A stretch of 61,331 bases of DNA, taken from positions 1 to 61,331 of the forward strand of contig JABEVE010000033.1 of assembly GCA_013044035.1 (NCBI GenBank). The letters are read 5' to 3'. Source of the DNA: Burkholderiales bacterium. GTDB taxonomy: Bacteria > Pseudomonadota > Gammaproteobacteria > Burkholderiales > Burkholderiaceae_C. The notes below the pieces were generated by a model. That model saw nothing but the letters and a program-made list of their open reading frames with translations. It made no database searches and was not told where the DNA came from. Position numbers and translations under genes: made by a program. Below are positions 57,761 to 61,331 of this stretch, piece after piece; positions within the stretch are counted from its first letter, which is position 1; every line of letters begins with the position of its first letter.

Positions 57761-57801
57761 CGTGACAGAGTGTCACGTCTGAGACCGTCTGATGCGTCTG
57801 A
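57761..57801. promoter_or_regulatory. Inverted repeat and three phased GTCTGA repeats (shared enhancer candidate)
   Basis: CGTGACA-GAG-TGTCACG (57761-57777) is a perfect 7-3-7 inverted repeat. It is joined to GTCTGA at 57777, 57787 and 57796, spaced 10 and 9 bases, close to one helical turn. The repeat centre is about 133 bases upstream of the predicted fhc start and about 98 bases upstream of the mptG start, right for an enhancer-binding protein acting on both sigma-54 promoters. Confidence 0.6.
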
Positions 57802-57840
57802 AAACCCCCTAGGCGCTTGATTGTGAAGGCCTTGCGCCGA

Positions 57841-57856
57841 TGGCATGTCCTTTGCT
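57841..57856 (+). promoter_or_regulatory. Sigma-54-type -24/-12 promoter for mptG
   Basis: TGGCATGTCCTTTGCT matches the sigma-54 consensus TGGCACG-N4-TTGCW with one difference (T for C at the sixth base). GG and GC are 10 bases apart. Transcription would start near 57867, about 23 bases before the mptG ATG at 57890. Confidence 0.7.
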
Positions 57857-57889
57857 TCCAAAGGGTTCACAACAAGGCCACGACACGCC

Positions 57890-59017
57890 ATGCACGACTC
57901 CCTGGAATTCCTGCGCGAACCCCTTTCCCAGCGGGTGGAGGTGCAGGCGCATGCCCGCTTGCACCTGGGTTTCTTCGACCTTCACGGAGGTCTGGGCCGC
58001 CGTTTCGGCAGTCTTGGAGTCGCGCTCGACGGCCTGAGCACGCGCTTGCTGGCCCGACCCGCGGACGAGACCAGCGCCAGCGGCCCGCGCGCCGAACGCG
58101 CCGTGGCCTACGCGCGTCTGGCGCTGGCCCATCTGGACCAGTCCCTGGGCCGGCGCGAAGGCGCGCGGCATGGCGTCGCCATCGAACTGAGTCAGGCCCT
58201 GCCCGAGCATGCCGGCCTGGGGTCCGGAACCCAGCTTGCGCTGGCCGTGGGCAGTGCCGTGGCGCGGCTGCAGGGCTTGCGCTGGCCGGGGCGGAGCATG
58301 GCCGCCGTGCTCGACCGGGGCCGGCGTTCGGGCATCGGCCTGGGCACCTTCGAGCAGGGTGGTTTTGTGGTCGACGGCGGCCATGCCGAGGCCGACTCGC
58401 GCCCGCCCAGCGTCATCGCCCGCTTGCCGTTCCCGCAGGACTGGCGCTGGGTGCTGGTGTTCGACGACCACCACCAAGGCCTGAGCGGCCCGGCCGAACG
58501 CCAGGCCTTCGCGCGCCTGCCCTGCTTTCCCGAGGACCAGGCCGCGCAGTTGTGCCGGTTGGTGCTGATGCAGTTGCTGCCGGCATTGGCCGAAGGGGAC
58601 ATCGACGGTTTCGGCCGGGCGGTCACCACGCTTCAAGACAGCGTCGGCGACCATTTCGCTGCGGCCCAGGGCGGGCGCTACGCCAGCACCCGGGTGGCGC
58701 GCGTTCTGCAGGTGCTTCGCCGCGCCGGCGCCGCCGCCGTCGGTCAAACCTCGTGGGGGCCGACGGGCTTCGCCTTGGCTGAGGGCTTGACGCAGGCGCG
58801 TGCGCTGGTGGATGCCGCCCGCGCGTCGCGGCTCGAACCCGGCCTGCGCTTGCAGATTTGCGCCGCGCGCAACCGTGGCGCCGACATCGTCGCCCACACC
58901 ATCCGGCCCGAGCACGCGGAACTGGCGCCGTCCACGCTTCTTCCCCATGCGCATGCCGCCCGTGCGGCAGGCCAGGCATCGGCCGCCGCGCCCGCACGCA
59001 CGCCGGCACGGGTCTGA
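57890..59017 (+). CDS. mptG: Beta-ribofuranosylaminobenzene 5'-phosphate synthase MptG
   Basis: The first committed enzyme of methanopterin synthesis: it joins p-aminobenzoate to PRPP with loss of CO2. The product is 375 residues with a GHMP-kinase-like fold (HARLHLGFFDLHGGLGRRFG, ELSQALPEHAGLGSGTQLAL, GIGLGTFEQGGFVVDGGHAE, AAAVGQTSWGPTGFAL). The ATG at 57890 is preferred over in-frame upstream starts because it lies just after the sigma-54-like promoter. It is followed by mtdB after 33 bases. Confidence 0.94.
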   Translation: MHDSLEFLREPLSQRVEVQAHARLHLGFFDLHGGLGRRFGSLGVALDGLSTRLLARPADETSASGPRAERAVAYARLALAHLDQSLGRREGARHGVAIELSQALPEHAGLGSGTQLALAVGSAVARLQGLRWPGRSMAAVLDRGRRSGIGLGTFEQGGFVVDGGHAEADSRPPSVIARLPFPQDWRWVLVFDDHHQGLSGPAERQAFARLPCFPEDQAAQLCRLVLMQLLPALAEGDIDGFGRAVTTLQDSVGDHFAAAQGGRYASTRVARVLQVLRRAGAAAVGQTSWGPTGFALAEGLTQARALVDAARASRLEPGLRLQICAARNRGADIVAHTIRPEHAELAPSTLLPHAHAARAAGQASAAAPARTPARV

Positions 59018-59050
59018 GCCATCACGCATCCGCCATCGAGACCCAGCCGC

Positions 59051-59962
59051 ATGGACAAACCGTATCTGCTGCACTTCGCCACGCCTGGCCCGCGCGTCAG
59101 TCCCTTCGACGTGAACATGGCCTACGACGCCGGCTGGGACGCGGTGATTCCCTACGCCGGCGTGGGGCTGGACGACATCGCCGGTTTCACCCAGGACGCC
59201 ATCTTCTCGCGCGGCCCGCGCGGTGCGCGGCGCACCGGGTTGTTCATCGGCGGGCGCGATGCGCTGCTCGCCACCGACATGCTGGAGGCTGCGCGCGGCG
59301 CCATGGTGCCGCCCTTCGAGGTGTCGGTGTTCGCCGATCCCAGCGGTGCCTACACCACCGCCGCCGCCATGCTGGCCAAGGTCGAGCAGGCGTTGGCGGC
59401 GCGCTTCGCGCAGGACATGAATGGTCGCAGCGTGCTGCTGCTGGGCGGTACCGGCCCGGTGGGCCTGGTGGCCGCCACGCTGGCGGCGCAGGCCGGCGCG
59501 CAGGTGCGCATCGCCAGCCATCACGGCGCCGCGCAGGCCGGCAAGGCGGCAGCGCTGTTGCGGCAGCGCTTCGCCCTGGATGTCGAGGCGGTGGACTCCG
59601 GTTCGGCCGAGGCCCGTCGGCGCCAGCTCGAGGATGTCGAGGTGGTGCTGGCCGTCGCCAAGGCCGGCGTGCAGGTGCTGTCGGCCGCCGAACTGGCACA
59701 GGCGCCACGGCTGCGCGTGGCCGCCGACCTCAACGCCGTGCCGCCCGCCGGCCTCGAACCGGTGGGTGTGATGGACGATGCCAAGCCCCTGGCCACGCAT
59801 GCCGAGCGCGAGGCGCCAGCCGTCGGCATCGGTGCGCTGGCCATCGGCAACCTCAAGTACAAAACCCAGCAAGTCCTGCTGCAGCGCATGCGCGAGACCG
59901 AAACCCCGGTCTACCTCGACTTCGCCGAATGCCTGGCCGAAGCCCGCCGCCAACGGACCTGA
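59051..59962 (+). CDS. mtdB: Methylene-tetrahydromethanopterin dehydrogenase MtdB
   Basis: Oxidises methylene-H4MPT to methenyl-H4MPT with NAD(P); 303 residues. It begins KPYLLHFATPGPRVSPFDVN and MAYDAGWDAVIPYAGVGLDD, and the nucleotide-binding motif is VLLLGGTGPVGLVAATLAA. The C terminus with IGALAIGNLKYKTQQVLLQ and VYLDFAECLAEA is typical. It lies in the rightward unit with mptG; the next reading frame starts 7 bases later. Confidence 0.95.
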   Translation: MDKPYLLHFATPGPRVSPFDVNMAYDAGWDAVIPYAGVGLDDIAGFTQDAIFSRGPRGARRTGLFIGGRDALLATDMLEAARGAMVPPFEVSVFADPSGAYTTAAAMLAKVEQALAARFAQDMNGRSVLLLGGTGPVGLVAATLAAQAGAQVRIASHHGAAQAGKAAALLRQRFALDVEAVDSGSAEARRRQLEDVEVVLAVAKAGVQVLSAAELAQAPRLRVAADLNAVPPAGLEPVGVMDDAKPLATHAEREAPAVGIGALAIGNLKYKTQQVLLQRMRETETPVYLDFAECLAEARRQRT

Positions 59963-59969
59963 GGCCGAG

Positions 59970-61331
59970 ATGACGATCCTGCGGCCGCATTCGCAACAAC
60001 CAAGCCCAGCGCCGGGCCGTCCCAAGCTGGGCTTGCCCCCTCGGGGGGCGGTTGCCGCGTGCGGCAACACGGGGGTGGTGACGACGCCAGCGCCGGGCCG
60101 TCCCAAGCTGGGCTTGCCGTTTGCCGATGCCGTTGTTTCCCGGGTTCGCGGCAGTCCCCCCCCTCCCCACGCATGGGGAGGGGGGCGGCACCTGTTCTGC
60201 CATGCCGACGAGCCTGCGAACGGCAACCCGCAAGTTCGCGCGGCGTTGTTCTCTCCTCCCCCGCGCGTGGAGGAGGTTGGGAGGGGCAGCAGCGCGCGCC
60301 GCTTCGTGCCTGCCGCCCAATCCGGGACATTCGAGCAGGGGGCTCTCGTCGTGGTTTCCACCAGCGCCAGAACCCTGGCGCAGGCAGCGCACCGCGCCGG
60401 GCTGGCGGTGTGGGCGGTGGATGCGTTTGGCGATGTCGACACGATGGTCCTGGCCCAGCGCTGGCAGCGGGTGGGTCTCGGGCCGGCGGGCGGGCTGGAT
60501 GCCGGCGCGGTGCTGCGCGCGCTCGCCGACCACGCTCCGGCGCCCGCCAAGGTGGTGCTGGGATCGGGGCTGGAGGCCAGCCTTGACGCCATCGAACAAC
60601 TGGCTGCGCGCCATGTGCTGGTCGGCAACCACCCCAGTGTCTGGCGCGTGGCGCACGATCCCGGGCTGTGGTTCGCGCTGGCGCGGAGCCTGGGCCTGCC
60701 GACGCCGGCCATCCGCCATGCCGATCCCACCGATCCCGAGGCATGGTTGCTCAAACGCGCCGGCAGCAGCGGCGGGCAGCATGTGCAGGCCATCACCTCG
60801 CAGGCCAGAGCCGACGCCCGGGCCTCGGGTGCCTGGTACTACCAGCGGCGTATCGCGGGCGAGGCGCATTCTTTGCTGTTCCTGGCGAACGGGCGCGACA
60901 TCCGCACCGTGGGCTTCAACCGCATGTTGCCGGCTCCGCCCGAGGCGGCCACGCCCTGGGTCTGGGCGGGTGCGGTGCGGCCAGCCAGTCTGCCCATGGC
61001 CTTGTGCGTCCGGGTGGCGGCGGCGGCGCTGGCGCTCACCACCGCGCTCGGTCTGCGCGGGCTCAACGGGCTGGATTTCATCGTGCAGGGCGACGCCTGG
61101 TTCCTGCTTGAACTCAACCCACGGCCCACCGCCACGCTCGACCTGTGGGATGTGGAACCCATGCCGCCGCTGTTTGACCTGCATCTGCGCGCCTGTGCCG
61201 GCGATCTGCCGGACCTGCGGCAGCACCAGCCGCTCCACCAATGGCTTCACCAAGCGCAACAAGCGCAACAAGCGCAACAAGCGCAACAAGCGCAACAAGC
61301 GCAACAAGCGCAACAAGCGCAACAAGCGCAA
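59970..61331 (+). CDS. ATP-grasp protein of the H4MPT cluster, partial (runs off the right edge)
   Basis: The frame is open from ATG 59970 to the window end, 454 codons with no stop. From about residue 120 it matches a DUF201-type ATP-grasp enzyme: SARTLAQAAHRAGLAVWAVD, WLLKRAGSSGGQHVQAITS, RGLNGLDFIVQGDAWFLLEL and NPRPTATLDL. ATP-grasp genes occur in bacterial H4MPT clusters and probably serve cofactor synthesis (ligation of amino acid side groups). The first 110 residues are translations of repeats (TPAPGRPKLGLP twice, then Pro/Gly/Arg-rich), so the true start may be GTG 60306 or 60351. The visible C terminus is nine copies of a 9-base repeat. Confidence 0.8.
   Translation, partial: MTILRPHSQQPSPAPGRPKLGLPPRGAVAACGNTGVVTTPAPGRPKLGLPFADAVVSRVRGSPPPPHAWGGGRHLFCHADEPANGNPQVRAALFSPPPRVEEVGRGSSARRFVPAAQSGTFEQGALVVVSTSARTLAQAAHRAGLAVWAVDAFGDVDTMVLAQRWQRVGLGPAGGLDAGAVLRALADHAPAPAKVVLGSGLEASLDAIEQLAARHVLVGNHPSVWRVAHDPGLWFALARSLGLPTPAIRHADPTDPEAWLLKRAGSSGGQHVQAITSQARADARASGAWYYQRRIAGEAHSLLFLANGRDIRTVGFNRMLPAPPEAATPWVWAGAVRPASLPMALCVRVAAAALALTTALGLRGLNGLDFIVQGDAWFLLELNPRPTATLDLWDVEPMPPLFDLHLRACAGDLPDLRQHQPLHQWLHQAQQAQQAQQAQQAQQAQQAQQAQQAQ
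60006..60118 (+). repeat. 32-bp direct repeat, two copies, in the ATP-grasp 5' region
   Basis: CCAGCGCCGGGCCGTCCCAA followed by GCTGGGCTTGCC occurs at 60006-60037 and 60087-60118, identical in both. The first copy is followed by CCCCTCGGGGGG, a palindrome. The spacing of 81 is a multiple of three, so both copies read as the same peptide. Similar GGGCCGTCCCAAG...GGGC elements are common between genes in Burkholderiales. Confidence 0.8.
60153..60290 (+). repeat. REP-like palindromic element, second copy
   Basis: CCCCCTCCCCACGCATGGGG and AGGGGG form a near-perfect hairpin (60159-60186), and CTCCTCCCCCGCGCGTGGAGG (60254-60274) a second one, ending GGAGGTTGGGAGGGG. It shares its bounding motifs with the element inside icmF, though the centre differs. 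No stop codon is created in the ATP-grasp frame. Confidence 0.7.
61251..61331 (+). repeat. Nine tandem copies of a 9-bp unit at the window edge
   Basis: CAAGCGCAA is repeated exactly nine times (81 bases) up to the last base and continues beyond the window. In the ATP-grasp frame it encodes Gln-Ala-Gln repeats (QAQQAQ...). Such exact short repeats vary by replication slippage, so the copy number may differ between strains, or may be affected by assembly. Confidence 0.95.

Noticed and set aside
60006-60290. Repeats at the right end as a CRISPR array
   Set aside because: Only two copies of the direct repeat, no regular spacers of 30-40 bp and no cas genes.
57809-60796. 995-residue minus-strand open frame across mptG, mtdB and the ATP-grasp region
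   Set aside because: It is the antisense of well supported genes; the translation has no family motifs and its length comes from high GC at third positions.
61251-61331. Tandem 9-mers as a replication-origin iteron array
   Set aside because: The units are in frame with the ATP-grasp gene, shorter than iterons, and no rep gene is near.

Overview
The window is GC-rich, densely coded DNA from a chromosome. The gene order dksA–cobW–rlmI–xerC–DUF484–dapF–two lpxL-like genes–metK, the ubiE–Tim44-like–ubiJ–ubiB run, hslVU, an ahcY–metF pair behind an S-adenosylhomocysteine riboswitch, and a DUF2917 gene divergent from a LysR gene all point to a betaproteobacterium of the order Burkholderiales. A tetrahydromethanopterin (H4MPT) C1-transfer cluster at the right end shows that the organism can oxidise formaldehyde. 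I cannot fix the genus from sequence alone; a Thiomonas-like or facultatively methylotrophic lineage would fit.

Layout. 1-605: no recognisable gene. 606-6464: DUF971 protein, ubiquinone genes ubiE, ubiJ and ubiB, a Tim44-like membrane protein and an aldo/keto reductase. 6490-12669 (minus strand): a monooxygenase-like protein, the fused isobutyryl-CoA mutase IcmF carrying an in-frame repeat insertion, and a hydantoin racemase/NCS1 permease pair. 13212-26000: coaX, then a long minus-strand run of housekeeping genes (hslUV, a STAS-like protein, a DksA-like protein, a CobW GTPase, rlmI, xerC, DUF484, dapF, two acyltransferases). 26230-29671: metK with a structured leader, an ArsC/Spx-like protein, ppnP and argG. 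29811-31471: a toxin-antitoxin graveyard with one intact pair (Phd/PIN), a DUF29 stub, a HicB stub and a frameshifted BrnT beside an intact BrnA. 31488-49665: corA, a LysE exporter, a secreted ATP-dependent DNA ligase, the riboswitch–ahcY–metF unit, LysR, amn, GNAT, mnmC, a 5-formyltetrahydrofolate cyclo-ligase, slt, an NDUFA9-like protein, a GST and a Rep-type helicase. 49693-51845: a patatin and 3-hydroxybutyrate dehydrogenase.

Right end, 52190-61331: the H4MPT formaldehyde-oxidation island. fhcB-fhcA-fhcD-fhcC-folB reads leftward; mptG-mtdB-(ATP-grasp gene) reads rightward. Together they cover dehydrogenation of methylene-H4MPT (MtdB), the formyltransferase/hydrolase complex that releases formate (FhcABCD), and cofactor synthesis (MptG, a FolB-like aldolase, probably the ATP-grasp protein). 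mch and fae are not in the window.

The most interesting signal is in the 341-bp gap between fhcB and mptG. Each divergent unit has a sequence that closely fits a sigma-54 (-24/-12) promoter, and between them lie a perfect 7-3-7 inverted repeat and three helically phased GTCTGA repeats, the layout of a shared enhancer. A second theme is related GC-rich palindromic repeats that have entered reading frames without breaking them: one inside the IcmF G-domain and others forming the N-terminal part of the ATP-grasp reading frame. That last gene runs off the right edge and ends, within the window, in nine exact copies of a 9-bp repeat.
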